Source: Sphingomonas telluris | GTDB lineage: Bacteria > Pseudomonadota > Alphaproteobacteria > Sphingomonadales > Sphingomonadaceae | DNA length: 64,000 bases | Reading direction: 5' to 3' | NCBI RefSeq assembly: GCF_022568775.1 | Contig: NZ_JAKZHW010000001.1 | Coordinates: forward strand, 1,860,001-1,924,000 | Shown here: positions 43,692 to 51,702 of the stretch, in pieces | How positions within the stretch are numbered: position 1 is the stretch's first letter | Layout of the letters: each line of letters opens with the position of its first letter | Notes under the pieces: model-generated | Databases searched by the model: none | Told to the model about the DNA's origin: nothing | Seen by the model: the letters and a program-made list of their open reading frames with translations, nothing else | Position numbers and translations under genes: made by a program

Positions 43692-44186
43692 TTATTCCGA
43701 ATTTTTGTCCAAACTATCCCGGTATGTTCTATAGCCGCGCGTTAGCCGTTTCACCTTACTCTCGAAAGTGGCTGGGCCGCTCGCTCGTCCGGCCAGGCGG
43801 ACCGCGGCAGCGTTTAGAGAGCTAACCTCTCCGGAGCTCAGGAGCCCCTGCATTTCGACGATCAAACTAGCATCGCTGTCCGAATAGCCGCCGCTGTTGC
43901 GCGGCCGACCGCGAGCCCCGCGGGAAGCCTCAAGAGATCCGGTAATTAGCCGCCGGGCGTGCTCCGGCGGCACGAAGGTGTGCCTGTCCTGCAGTAGCTT
44001 TTGGTCCGCCTCACTTAACAGCCCACGGCGATCCCCTTTGACGTACCTGGCAATTTCAGTTCCAACGCCGCCCTTCTCCAGTAACGTGCGGACATCTGGA
44101 AAATTCTTTGTAAGCTCCTTTCCCCGCTCAATAGCGTCGAGGAGACCACGATGTTTTGCCAAATCCCGTCTCCGTCGGGACTCCAC
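43692..44186 (-). CDS. Hypothetical island protein (164 aa)
   Basis: Start GTG 44186, without a clear SD. The protein is basic and helical (RRRRDLAKHRGLLDAIERGK), with a central Gly/Arg linker (SRGARGRPRNSGG) and a second helical part (ASLIVEMQGLLSSGEV, LNAAAVRLAGRAS, VKRLTRGYRTYRD). A DNA-binding role is plausible from charge and the shared direction with the excisionase-like gene, but no domain is recognised. It is divergent from the DUF262 gene (173 nt apart). Confidence 0.6.
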   Translation of the reverse strand: MESRRRRDLAKHRGLLDAIERGKELTKNFPDVRTLLEKGGVGTEIARYVKGDRRGLLSEADQKLLQDRHTFVPPEHARRLITGSLEASRGARGRPRNSGGYSDSDASLIVEMQGLLSSGEVSSLNAAAVRLAGRASGPATFESKVKRLTRGYRTYRDSLDKNSE

Positions 44187-44359
44187 AGAAAATGGGGAAG
44201 CGCGTGGAGTAAGCGCGTTTGTCGGATGGCCGTCCTATCCCCGCTTCCGATCTTCATTGATAACTCGGTCCAAGGCAACACACTCAACGTAGTAGCAAGG
44301 CCAACTTGCCCTCGAGTTTCCCGGCGGATACGGACCAGACCTAATCGGGGGACCGCCGC

Positions 44360-45556
44360 ATGGAAGACGAAGACCTGATTGTCGAAAATTTGGAGGAGTT
44401 GGACGACGAAGCTCCAGCCGATGACCGCGAGCGGTCTCGCGATCCGGACGAGTTCTTCGCTAAAAGTGCATTCAGAATTGTTTATCAGACCAACAACTTC
44501 TTCTTACCTCAAATTCGCGACCTGATAGACAAGGGCGAGGTTCTGAACCTTCGGCCGGAATATCAACGAAGATTGCGTTGGACGACGCCGCAGAAATCTC
44601 GACTAATCGAGTCTTTGCTGCTGAACATCCCAATCCCTCCAATCTTCCTCTTTGAAAGTGACGCAGCACGCTACGAAGTAATGGACGGACAACAGCGGCT
44701 TAACACTGTCCGGGAATATCTCTCTGGGGCATTCTCGTTGAGTGGCCTCGAGGTTCTCCAGCCACTGAATGGTCTGCGGTACACGGCATGCCCTCCTAGA
44801 ATAAAAAGGGCCTTAGATCGGGCAACATTATCCGCCGTGGTCCTTTTGCTCGAAAGCGAACCGGCCGGACGCCTTTCCCTCACAGACGTTCGCCGCTTCA
44901 TCTTCGACCGGCTCAACACGGGCGGGACCAAATTAAACCCGCAGGAGATTCGAAACGCCATCTACCCTGGCAACTTCAATCAGGCCTTAATCCGGCTAAG
45001 CCGATACCCGCTATTCACACACGCCTTTGACATACCCGAATACGTCGAGGCTGATCCCAACGATTATTACGAGAACCCAAGACGGCAGAAGAACAACCTC
45101 TATTCGACCATGGGCGATTGCCAGCTCGTGCTCCGATACTTCGCGCTCATCGACGACGATAATATCCGTGGTTCCATGAAGACGATGCTCGACAGAGCGA
45201 TGAGCACACGCATGGGCATCACGCACGAGCAAGCGATGGCGTTGGAGGATGAATTTCGAGAGCGCTTTAGGTTCCTTTACGAGCTTTTCGAAGGTGAACC
45301 CTTCCGATTGCTGCCAGATGAGAGGGGACGGACACGTGTGTCAGCAGCCCTGTACGACGCCTCGATGGTAGCGATACGCATGCTCTGGGCGCAGCGAGCA
45401 GACATTGCCGCGGACGCGCTGGGAGTTCGGCAGCGGATGGAGACCGCTCTAGATGATCCGGAGCAACTGCATGTGCTGACCGGGCAGGGAAATACGGCGA
45501 ACGCCGTGCGCGCCCGGATCGGCCTTATGATGAAGATACTGCTCCCGACGGGTTAG
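44360..45556 (+). CDS. DUF262 (GmrS-N/ParB-like) protein
   Basis: This 398-aa protein has an acidic N-terminus. The DUF262 core shows RPEYQRRLRW (about 66-74) and YEVMDGQQRLNTV (DGQQR at 109-113), then FDRLNTGGTKLNPQEIRNAIY. In GmrSD and SspE these motifs form an NTP-hydrolysing ParB/Srx-like site linked to DNA cleavage or sensing. It has no HNH (DUF1594) nuclease part, so the effector is probably separate. The next gene starts 2 nt after its stop and encodes a HEPN protein: a likely sensor-effector pair. Function inferred. Confidence 0.88.
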   Translation: MEDEDLIVENLEELDDEAPADDRERSRDPDEFFAKSAFRIVYQTNNFFLPQIRDLIDKGEVLNLRPEYQRRLRWTTPQKSRLIESLLLNIPIPPIFLFESDAARYEVMDGQQRLNTVREYLSGAFSLSGLEVLQPLNGLRYTACPPRIKRALDRATLSAVVLLLESEPAGRLSLTDVRRFIFDRLNTGGTKLNPQEIRNAIYPGNFNQALIRLSRYPLFTHAFDIPEYVEADPNDYYENPRRQKNNLYSTMGDCQLVLRYFALIDDDNIRGSMKTMLDRAMSTRMGITHEQAMALEDEFRERFRFLYELFEGEPFRLLPDERGRTRVSAALYDASMVAIRMLWAQRADIAADALGVRQRMETALDDPEQLHVLTGQGNTANAVRARIGLMMKILLPTG

Positions 45557-45558
45557 CT

Positions 45559-46398
45559 GTGCCTTCGGTCTTTGCCTTGGTCGTTGAAGAGTTCGAAGAA
45601 GAGCTCGCAGCTATCTCCGCGTTAGTCAACGCGGCCGCAGACCCTAGCTTAGGCGGACCTCGAGCTCGTGTCGCGGGCGCGAACGCGGCGATCCTTCTGC
45701 TTGCCGCGACTTTCGAGGAATTCGTGAGGGAACTCGCCCGGTCTTTTGCACGCGCCGTTGTTGAGGGGTGCGACTCTTACGACAAGCTGCCTCCACGGCT
45801 GGCGACGGTCGCTTGGCGCAGGACGATGGAGTCGTTGGCCAGGCTACGGTTGAATGACAGAACAGAAGTTTTCTCCCGGGAGAGCATATTCGCGGACGCC
45901 CAGACGAGGTTCACCATCGCCTATGAGTTCTGCCGCGGAGATCTGACCCAAGACATTTATCAGGAGCTGATCCACAACGAGAGCAACATGCGGCCACAGG
46001 AACTGAATTCTCTGTTCAATCTGAGCGGACTGGGTAACGTTTGCGGTCTCGCAAGCGCGGAAGCCGAACTTTTGACCGAGTTGGGAGAGACGGAACCCGG
46101 ACAGGCCGCTCCCCGGCTTGTTGAACGGCTAGAGGACTTCTTTGAACGGCGTAACCAAGTCGCTCACTCGCTCAATTCTATGCGGTCCAGTGGGCCCGAG
46201 CAGATAACCGCAGACATCGCCCTGTTGAGCGCTTTCGGGCGTAGCGTTCAAAAGGTGTTGGAGAGAGAGGCTCCACGCCCCGCCAGAGACGCCTCGACAC
46301 CAGCCGCGACGTTGCCCGGCCGAGCGGTCGATGCGGCGGTCAGAGGGATTGCCAATTTTCTAAGAGGATTTTTCAAACCCTCGGCAGACCCCGCCTGA
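45559..46398 (+). CDS. HEPN-domain putative ribonuclease (MAE_28990-like)
   Basis: This 279-aa protein starts at GTG 45559, 2 nt after the DUF262 stop. It is mostly helical. FEEFVRELARSFARAVV (52-68) forms an early HEPN helix, and FFERRNQVAHSLNS carries the R-x4-H motif (Arg198, Asn199, His203) of catalytic HEPN RNases. The fold resembles the RiboL-PSP/MAE_28990 HEPN group (recall). The C-terminal ~60 residues are Pro/Ala-rich with an amphipathic end (GIANFLRGFFK). The pair could act as abortive-infection toxin plus NTP-dependent sensor; a toxin-antitoxin relation is the alternative. Confidence 0.8.
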   Translation: MPSVFALVVEEFEEELAAISALVNAAADPSLGGPRARVAGANAAILLLAATFEEFVRELARSFARAVVEGCDSYDKLPPRLATVAWRRTMESLARLRLNDRTEVFSRESIFADAQTRFTIAYEFCRGDLTQDIYQELIHNESNMRPQELNSLFNLSGLGNVCGLASAEAELLTELGETEPGQAAPRLVERLEDFFERRNQVAHSLNSMRSSGPEQITADIALLSAFGRSVQKVLEREAPRPARDASTPAATLPGRAVDAAVRGIANFLRGFFKPSADPA

Positions 46399-46517
46399 CT
46401 TGGACGAATCATCACGCATTCCCAATATTTCCAGCTCTGGGGTAAGGCTTGCGGCTAGGCTGCGAGCCGAGGCCGGTTCAAAAAATGGCTCACAACAGCC
46501 ATTTTCAGGCTCGACAG

Positions 46518-46604
46518 TGGTGCCCAGGAGAGGACTCGAACCTCCACGCCCTTGCGAGCGCCAGCACCTGAAGCTGGTGCGTCTACCAATTCCGCCACCT
46601 GGGC
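46518..46604 (-). tRNA. tRNA-Leu (CAG), island attachment site
   Basis: 87 nt with encoded CCA. The acceptor is GCCCAGG/CCTGGGC, the anticodon loop TTCAGGT gives CAG, a long class II variable arm is present, and the T loop is TTCGAGT. Its 3' 18 bases are repeated at 34755-34772, so the island entered at the 3' end and restored an intact gene. Confidence 0.96.
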
Positions 46605-46662
46605 ACAGGAGCTATGATTTCAGCTGGTAGGCGGCGCCATTTGGAGACGGGCCGGTGCCTTG

Positions 46663-46875
46663 TCAATTCCCGTTCGGCTCATAGTCGAGAATGTCGCCCG
46701 GCTTGCAATCCAGCTCCTCGCAGATCGCCTCGAGAGTCGAAAAGCGGATACCCTTCACCTTGCCGGATTTCAGCAGCGACAGGTTCGCCTCGGTGATGTC
46801 GATCTTCGCGGCTAGGTCCTTCGAGCGCATCTTCCTCAGGGCCAGCATCACGTCGAGCCGGACGACGATCGGCAT
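46663..46875 (-). CDS. XRE/YozG-like helix-turn-helix regulator
   Basis: This 70-aa protein from ATG 46875 (MPIVVRLDVMLALRKMRSKD) is a compact Cro/C1-type HTH with LAAKIDITEANLSLLKSGKV and the ending CEELDCKPGDILDYEP, diagnostic of the YozG subfamily. It overlaps the DUF2975 stop by one base. In this family the HTH usually controls its own operon with the membrane partner. The longer frame upstream is a shadow. Confidence 0.92.
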   Translation of the reverse strand: MPIVVRLDVMLALRKMRSKDLAAKIDITEANLSLLKSGKVKGIRFSTLEAICEELDCKPGDILDYEPNGN

Positions 46876-47372
46876 CAGACGATCTCCCGCATTTCCTCGT
46901 CGATCGTCCGCGCGCGCTCCAGCAGGCGCGCGACGAGGAAAAGGATGAGGGTAATGCCGATGGTCATCAGGTCGCGCAGCTGGAGCTTGAACTCCAGATG
47001 ATGCTCCGATCCCGGTCCGGCGAGCAGCGTCAGGGCGATGGGAATGGCGATCCATACGAGCGCGACGATCAGCAGCCACAAGGCGAAGGAGCGGAAGGCG
47101 CCGACGACGCGCGCGGAGAATAGGTCGCCCGCCGCAATTGCGCCGAGCATGCGGCTGAGCTGCCAGAGCGCTATGGTAAGAAGAACCATCGTGACGTCCG
47201 CCACCGCCATGATGGAAGGGGTGTCGCCCGCGGTCGCATGGGACTGCACACGAAGGAGCCCGACGCCCAGTCCGAAGCGGCCGGCGACGTAGACGAGCAG
47301 GATACAGGCCCAGACGATCCACACTCCAAGCTTCAAACGGAAAGCCGTCCTCGCGATGCTCGCGTGAGCCAT
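46875..47372 (-). CDS. DUF2975 four-helix membrane protein
   Basis: This 165-aa protein has four hydrophobic segments (LGVWIVWACILLVYVAG; TMVLLTIALWQL; FALWLLIVALVWIAIPIAL; LMTIGITLILFLVARLL) and the GDLFSARVVGAFRSFA loop typical of DUF2975. It is consistently paired with YozG-type HTH proteins, as here. It may act as a membrane anchor or sensor for the regulator; the mechanism is unknown. Confidence 0.9.
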   Translation of the reverse strand: MAHASIARTAFRLKLGVWIVWACILLVYVAGRFGLGVGLLRVQSHATAGDTPSIMAVADVTMVLLTIALWQLSRMLGAIAAGDLFSARVVGAFRSFALWLLIVALVWIAIPIALTLLAGPGSEHHLEFKLQLRDLMTIGITLILFLVARLLERARTIDEEMREIV

Positions 47373-47381
47373 CTTGACCTC

Positions 47382-47400
47382 ATTATCGTTTTACAATAAT
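47382..47400. promoter_or_regulatory. AT-rich dyad in divergent promoter (possible YozG operator)
   Basis: ATTATCG-tttta-CAATAAT is a near-perfect inverted repeat (one mismatch) in the 67-nt gap between divergent genes DUF2975 and the retropepsin-PDZ gene. AT-rich dyads are expected for small XRE regulators. Autoregulation is inference. Confidence 0.4.
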
Positions 47401-47439
47401 TGATTTGCGTCTCTCGATACGGAGATAAAGGGAAACAAC

Positions 47440-48633
47440 ATGAAACGCCAGACGCGAATCGGCTTGGGACTGGCTGCTGCAGTCGCCGCCGCGGCTCTCT
47501 ATCCCTGCTTCGCCGCCGCCCAGATCGCGACGCCGACGGTCAGCGCGGTCCCCGGCGCGTCGGCGGACATTCCGTTCGAGCTGTTTCGCGGGAACCGCAT
47601 CGTCCTCAACGGCAGCGTCAACGGCGTCGAAACGCCGATGATGCTCGACAGCGGCGCCGGAGTGACGACGCTCGACGACGACTTCGCCAGGAAGATTGGG
47701 CTCGAGCCCGGCATGAAGATCACCGCCCAAGGCACGGGCGGGAACGAGCAGGGCGAGCTCGTCCAGAACGTGACGATCCAGGCCGGCAACCTGAAGCTCA
47801 GCGGCGTGACGGTGCTCGTGCTCGACCTCGATCGCATCGGAAAGGTGATCGGACGTCCCCTCCCCGCCGTTCTCGGCCGCGAGGTCTTCGTGAACAGCGT
47901 CATGGGGCTGGATTTCGACAAGAAGCTTCTGACGCTTTCGCCCGCAGCGAACTTTTCGGCGCCCGCCGGCGCCACTGAAGTGAAGCTCCGGCGCGAAGGC
48001 ACGCTGCACTACCTCCCAATCGCGATCGACGGTCTTCCGCCGGTCGAGGCCGCACTGGACCTGGGCAACGGAGGTGCGCTCAGCGTTTCGAAGGAGTATT
48101 TCGACGCCAATCCGCGCCTGGCCTCGCTCCGGTACGCCGTCGGCCTCGGCGGAGGTGTTGGCGGCCTTCACGAGGATCGGCGAGCGACGATCCCGACCGT
48201 GACGGTCGGCGGCTTCCCCCTTTCCGGAGTGCCCGCGGATTTTCGCTCGGTTGCCAAGGGACCCTACGCGGGCCGTGCCAATGCCGGCATCCAGCTGTTC
48301 AAGCCATTTCACCTTACGCTGGACCTCGGCCATGACCGTCTCTGGCTCCAGCGGACGGACACGCCCGTCGACTTCCCCAAGGACCGCGCGGGCATGTTCA
48401 TGCTGCTGGAGGATGACCACTTCAATGTGCTCCACGTCTCGCCGGGAAGCCCGGCCGACAAGGCGGGCCTGAAGAAGGGCGACAAGATCGTCTCGATCGA
48501 CGGAGAGCGGGTCGGCCCCGGCTTCTACTCCTCCGAACATGGCGATTGGTCGAAGGACGCGGCCGGGACGGAGGCGGTAATCACCAAGGCGGATGGCGAG
48601 ACGGTCAAGCTCACGCTCGCCGACTATTATTGA
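47440..48633 (+). CDS. Exported retropepsin-like aspartyl protease with PDZ domain
   Basis: This 397-aa protein has a signal peptide ending FAAAQ. Two aspartic-protease-like lobes follow: the first has canonical LDSGAG (Asp70), the second reads LDLGNGG (Asp207), with Ser replaced by Leu. A C-terminal PDZ domain (about 318-395: VLHVSPGSPADKAGLKKGD) follows. A periplasmic housekeeping or regulatory protease is likely, though the altered second motif leaves activity open. It is divergent from DUF2975 and 70 nt before the NDUFA9-like gene. Confidence 0.88.
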   Translation: MKRQTRIGLGLAAAVAAAALYPCFAAAQIATPTVSAVPGASADIPFELFRGNRIVLNGSVNGVETPMMLDSGAGVTTLDDDFARKIGLEPGMKITAQGTGGNEQGELVQNVTIQAGNLKLSGVTVLVLDLDRIGKVIGRPLPAVLGREVFVNSVMGLDFDKKLLTLSPAANFSAPAGATEVKLRREGTLHYLPIAIDGLPPVEAALDLGNGGALSVSKEYFDANPRLASLRYAVGLGGGVGGLHEDRRATIPTVTVGGFPLSGVPADFRSVAKGPYAGRANAGIQLFKPFHLTLDLGHDRLWLQRTDTPVDFPKDRAGMFMLLEDDHFNVLHVSPGSPADKAGLKKGDKIVSIDGERVGPGFYSSEHGDWSKDAAGTEAVITKADGETVKLTLADYY

Positions 48634-48703
48634 TGAAAGGGCCGCGCTTTCGGGCTCGGTCCGCCTTGTCAACGACGCGCGCGAGCCGCTAGTGAGCGGC
48701 GCG

Positions 48704-49654
48704 ATGCTGGACGGAAAAAACAAGCTCGCCACTGTGTTCGGCGGCGGCGGATTCATCGGCCGATATGTGTGCGAACAGTTGTTCGACTCCGGGGCTCGCC
48801 TGCGGGTCGCTAGCCGCAATCCGCGCTCCGCTTACTTCATCCAGCCGCTGGCCCAGGTCGGGCAATTCGGTTTCGTGCAAGCCGATGTCGCCAACCGCGA
48901 CAGCGTCCGCCATGCGGTCGAGGGAGCCCATACTGTCGTGAACCTCGTCGGGTCCTTCAAGAACATGAAGGCCGCCCACGTGGATGGCGCACGGCACATC
49001 GCGGAAGCCGCCCGCGACGCCGGTGTTCAGGCTCTGGTGCATATCTCCGCGATGGGTGCGGACCCGAAGAGCGACTCCGTTTACTCTCGCACGAAGGGCG
49101 AAGGCGAGGCCGCCGTTCGCGCTGCCTTCCCGGGCGCCAGCATCATCCGCCCGTCGATCGTCTTCGGGCCTGAGGACGAGCTGACCAATCGGCTCGCAAG
49201 CATGGCGAAGCTTCCGGTGCTTCCGGTCGTTGCGCCGAACTGCCGTTTCCAGCCGGTGTATGTAGAGGATCTGGCAAAAGCGATTGCCAAAGCCGCCGTC
49301 GAACCGGCTGCTTACGCAGGCAAGACATTCGAGATCGGCGGTCCGCAGGTCTTCACCATGCGCGAGCTGACCGCCGAGATCCTGAAGGCCGCCGGCCGCG
49401 ACACCGAGCTCGTCGACGTGCCGGGCCCCCTCGCCTCTGCCATCTCCTGGCTCGGCTTCCTTCCCGGTGCGCCGCTCACCCGCGACCAGTGGATGATGCT
49501 TCAGCGCGACAATGTTGCGGAAGCCGGCAGTACGGGCCTCGAGGCCTTCGGCGTCCACCCGACGCCCTTCGCTGCGATCGCTCCTGACTGGCTGGAGATG
49601 TACGGCGGCAACCGCTTTGCCCGCCGGCGCGTCAACATCACGGCGATCAACTAG
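48704..49654 (+). CDS. NDUFA9-like NAD(P)-binding SDR protein
   Basis: This 316-aa protein is an atypical short-chain dehydrogenase. The Rossmann motif VFGGGGFIGRYV (near 10-20), VNLVGSF, HISAMGAD, YSRTKGEGE and RPSIVFGPED match the complex I NDUFA9-subunit-like family. It may bind NADPH and associate with respiratory complex I or quinone metabolism. I use ATG 48704; GTG 48692 is an equal alternative. uppP follows after 3 nt. Confidence 0.9.
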   Translation: MLDGKNKLATVFGGGGFIGRYVCEQLFDSGARLRVASRNPRSAYFIQPLAQVGQFGFVQADVANRDSVRHAVEGAHTVVNLVGSFKNMKAAHVDGARHIAEAARDAGVQALVHISAMGADPKSDSVYSRTKGEGEAAVRAAFPGASIIRPSIVFGPEDELTNRLASMAKLPVLPVVAPNCRFQPVYVEDLAKAIAKAAVEPAAYAGKTFEIGGPQVFTMRELTAEILKAAGRDTELVDVPGPLASAISWLGFLPGAPLTRDQWMMLQRDNVAEAGSTGLEAFGVHPTPFAAIAPDWLEMYGGNRFARRRVNITAIN

Positions 49655-49657
49655 CCA

Positions 49658-50470
49658 GTGCCGATCCTTCTGATCGCCATCATCCTCGGCATCGTCGAGG
49701 GGGTCACCGAGTTCCTGCCCGTGTCCTCGACCGGGCACCTAATCCTTGCGACCGAGTTGCTCGGATTCGATGCCGAGAAGTGGGCCGCCTTCAACGTCAT
49801 CATCCAGTTGGGCGCGATCCTGGCGATCGTCGTCCTTTACTGGCGGACGTTCTGGGCCGTGCTCGAAGGCCTGCTTCGCAACAACCCTATGTCGTGGCGA
49901 TTCATCCGCAACGTCCTAATCGGCTTCCTGCCCTCGGCGATCATCGGTTTCGTGCTGATCAACAAGATCGAGGCGCTCCTCGGCAATGCCGAAGTGGTTG
50001 CCTGGGCGCTGATCGTGGGCGGTATCGCGATCCTGCTGATCGAGAAGTTCGCGAAGCCCGGCGAGATCGTCGGCGTCGCGGAGATGCCGATCGGCCGCGT
50101 GCTCGGTATCGGCTTCATCCAGTGTCTCGCGATGATCCCAGGCGTCAGCCGTTCCGGCGCGACCATCCTCGGCGGCCTGTCACTCGGCGTCGAGCGGCGG
50201 ACGGCTGCGGAGTTCAGCTTCTTTCTCGCCATCCCGACCATGGTGGGCGCAACTACACTGGAGCTCGTGAAGCATCACGACACCTTGCTTTCCGGAGCCA
50301 GCGGCGTCGGCTTCGGTACGGTCGCGGTCGGCTTCATCGTCAGCTTCGTCGTCGCGATCGTCGTGGTAAAAGCCTTCATCCACTACATCTCGCGGCACGG
50401 CTTCGCGCCTTTCGCCTGGTACCGCATCGTGGTCGGAGCGGCCGCTCTCGCGTGGCTTACCCTGCGCTAG
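49658..50470 (+). CDS. uppP: Undecaprenyl-diphosphatase
   Basis: This 270-aa polytopic enzyme starts at GTG 49658. Signature 1 GIVEGVTEFLPVSSTGHLIL and signature 2 MIPGVSRSGATILGG hold the catalytic Glu/Ser/Arg residues. About eight membrane helices are seen. It dephosphorylates undecaprenyl-PP on the periplasmic side so the carrier can be reused in peptidoglycan and polysaccharide synthesis; this is also the basis of bacitracin resistance. It forms an operon with the SDR gene upstream. Confidence 0.96.
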   Translation: MPILLIAIILGIVEGVTEFLPVSSTGHLILATELLGFDAEKWAAFNVIIQLGAILAIVVLYWRTFWAVLEGLLRNNPMSWRFIRNVLIGFLPSAIIGFVLINKIEALLGNAEVVAWALIVGGIAILLIEKFAKPGEIVGVAEMPIGRVLGIGFIQCLAMIPGVSRSGATILGGLSLGVERRTAAEFSFFLAIPTMVGATTLELVKHHDTLLSGASGVGFGTVAVGFIVSFVVAIVVVKAFIHYISRHGFAPFAWYRIVVGAAALAWLTLR

Positions 50471-50545
50471 GAATTCATCTGCCGTTCATCCGCGGCTAAG
50501 CTGTTGATCGCCAAGATATTTGCCTCACGTTCGAGGACTCAGGCG

Positions 50546-50983
50546 ATGCGTTTCCACCTGCTGGCTCTTCCGTTCGCACTGGCTGCAGCACCAGCACTCG
50601 CGCAGGCCGCGCCGGCTCCGTCCCCATCGGACGACCTGCGAATTCCGCGGGAGCTCAGCGATCCTGCCCTTGCCAACCGTTTGGTCGATACGATGCAGGC
50701 GCTGTCGAAGGCATTCCTCAACTTGCCCGTTGGAGAAGCCGAGGCTGCGCTGCAGGGCCGGCCGGCGACCGCGGGCGACAAGCGCCGCACCGTCGCAACT
50801 GAGAGCGGGATGAGCGAGCGCGAACTCAAGCAGAAGATCGACGAGAGCCGGCCGATGATGATCGCCAGCCAGCGCGCGCTGATGGCCGCTCTCCCGGCGA
50901 TGATGAAGGGCCTGAAGGACGCCGAGAAAGAGTTCGACCGGGCGGCGGCGAACATGCCTCGTCCCGATTATCCGAAGCGCTGA
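50546..50983 (+). CDS. Exported hypothetical protein
   Basis: This 145-aa protein from ATG 50546 has a signal peptide (MRFHLLALPFALAAAPALAQ) followed by a Pro-rich spacer and a helical mature domain (ANRLVDTMQALSKAFLNLPV, ERELKQKIDESRPMMIASQ, MMKGLKDAEKEFDRAAANMP). It is a periplasmic protein; the family is seen in sphingomonads without function. The TTG at 50504 is less likely because it precedes a non-signal segment. Confidence 0.75.
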   Translation: MRFHLLALPFALAAAPALAQAAPAPSPSDDLRIPRELSDPALANRLVDTMQALSKAFLNLPVGEAEAALQGRPATAGDKRRTVATESGMSERELKQKIDESRPMMIASQRALMAALPAMMKGLKDAEKEFDRAAANMPRPDYPKR

Positions 50984-51030
50984 CGCAGAGCGCTGGACGC
51001 GGGCGCGTCCCTCGCTAAAGCTGCCTCGCG

Positions 51031-51702
51031 ATGTGGCAGCTCTTCCAGTTTCCGTTGTGCCCCTTTTCCCGCAAGGTCCGGCTCGTCATGGCCGAGAAAG
51101 GGATTGCCGCCGAACTGGTCCGTGAAAACCCGTGGGAACGCCGCGACGAGTTCATCGACCTGAATCCGGCGGGCGAGACACCCGTCCTCGTCGATGCCGA
51201 CCAGGGGATCACGCTCATCGGGTCGCAGCCGATCGTCGAATATTTCGACGAGACCGTGGACCGCATGCCGATGATCCACGGCAATGCGGTGCTTCGCGCC
51301 GAGATACGCCGCCTCACCGAATGGTTCGACGAGAAGCTCTATCGCGAGGTCGTCGAGCCACTGATGAACGAGCGCATGCGCAAGCGCCTCGTCAACCGCG
51401 AGAGCCCGGACACGCGCATTTTGCGGGAAGCCATGCGCGTCGCCAACGGTCATCTGGATTATGTCGACTACCTGCTCGACCACCGCCGCTGGCTAGCCGG
51501 CCCCGGCCTCAGCCTCGCGGACTTCGCGGCGGCGGCGCACTTAAGCGTCATCGATTATCTCGGCGCGCTCGACTGGCGCGGGCACAAGCAGACGAAGGAC
51601 TGGTACGCCGTCATGAAGTCTCGGCCCTCGTTCCGGCCGCTGCTCGGCGAACGTATGGAAGTGATCGTCCCGCCCGCCCACTACGATAAGGTCGACTTCT
51701 GA
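51031..51702 (+). CDS. Glutathione S-transferase family protein
   Basis: This 223-aa protein has an N-terminal thioredoxin-like domain (MWQLFQFPLCPFSRKVRLVM, with the CPFS active-site region; NPAGETPVLVD cis-Pro; SQPIVEYFDE glutathione site) and a C-terminal helical domain (LAGPGLSLADFAAAAHLSVIDYLG, interrupted by the N-cap Asp). The substrate is unknown. Its stop overlaps the proposed CTG start of the M20 gene. Confidence 0.92.
   Translation: MWQLFQFPLCPFSRKVRLVMAEKGIAAELVRENPWERRDEFIDLNPAGETPVLVDADQGITLIGSQPIVEYFDETVDRMPMIHGNAVLRAEIRRLTEWFDEKLYREVVEPLMNERMRKRLVNRESPDTRILREAMRVANGHLDYVDYLLDHRRWLAGPGLSLADFAAAAHLSVIDYLGALDWRGHKQTKDWYAVMKSRPSFRPLLGERMEVIVPPAHYDKVDF

Larger units (their letters stand above)
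34755..46535. mobile_element. tRNA-Leu-integrated genomic island (~11.8 kb) with nuclease cargo
   Basis: An 18-bp direct repeat (TGGTGCCCAGGAGAGGAC) occurs at 34755-34772 and again as the 3' end of intact tRNA-Leu at 46518-46535. Between them lie a P4-type integrase next to the left repeat, restriction and nuclease genes, an excisionase-like HTH and unknown genes. Several internal genes are visibly richer in A/T than the flanks. No conjugation, replication or structural phage genes are seen, so it is probably a defence-type integrative element needing help to move. Confidence 0.85.

Noticed and set aside
47383..48819. 478-codon antisense frame opposite the retropepsin-PDZ gene
   Set aside because: Its content mirrors the sense gene; no recognisable domain or start signal.
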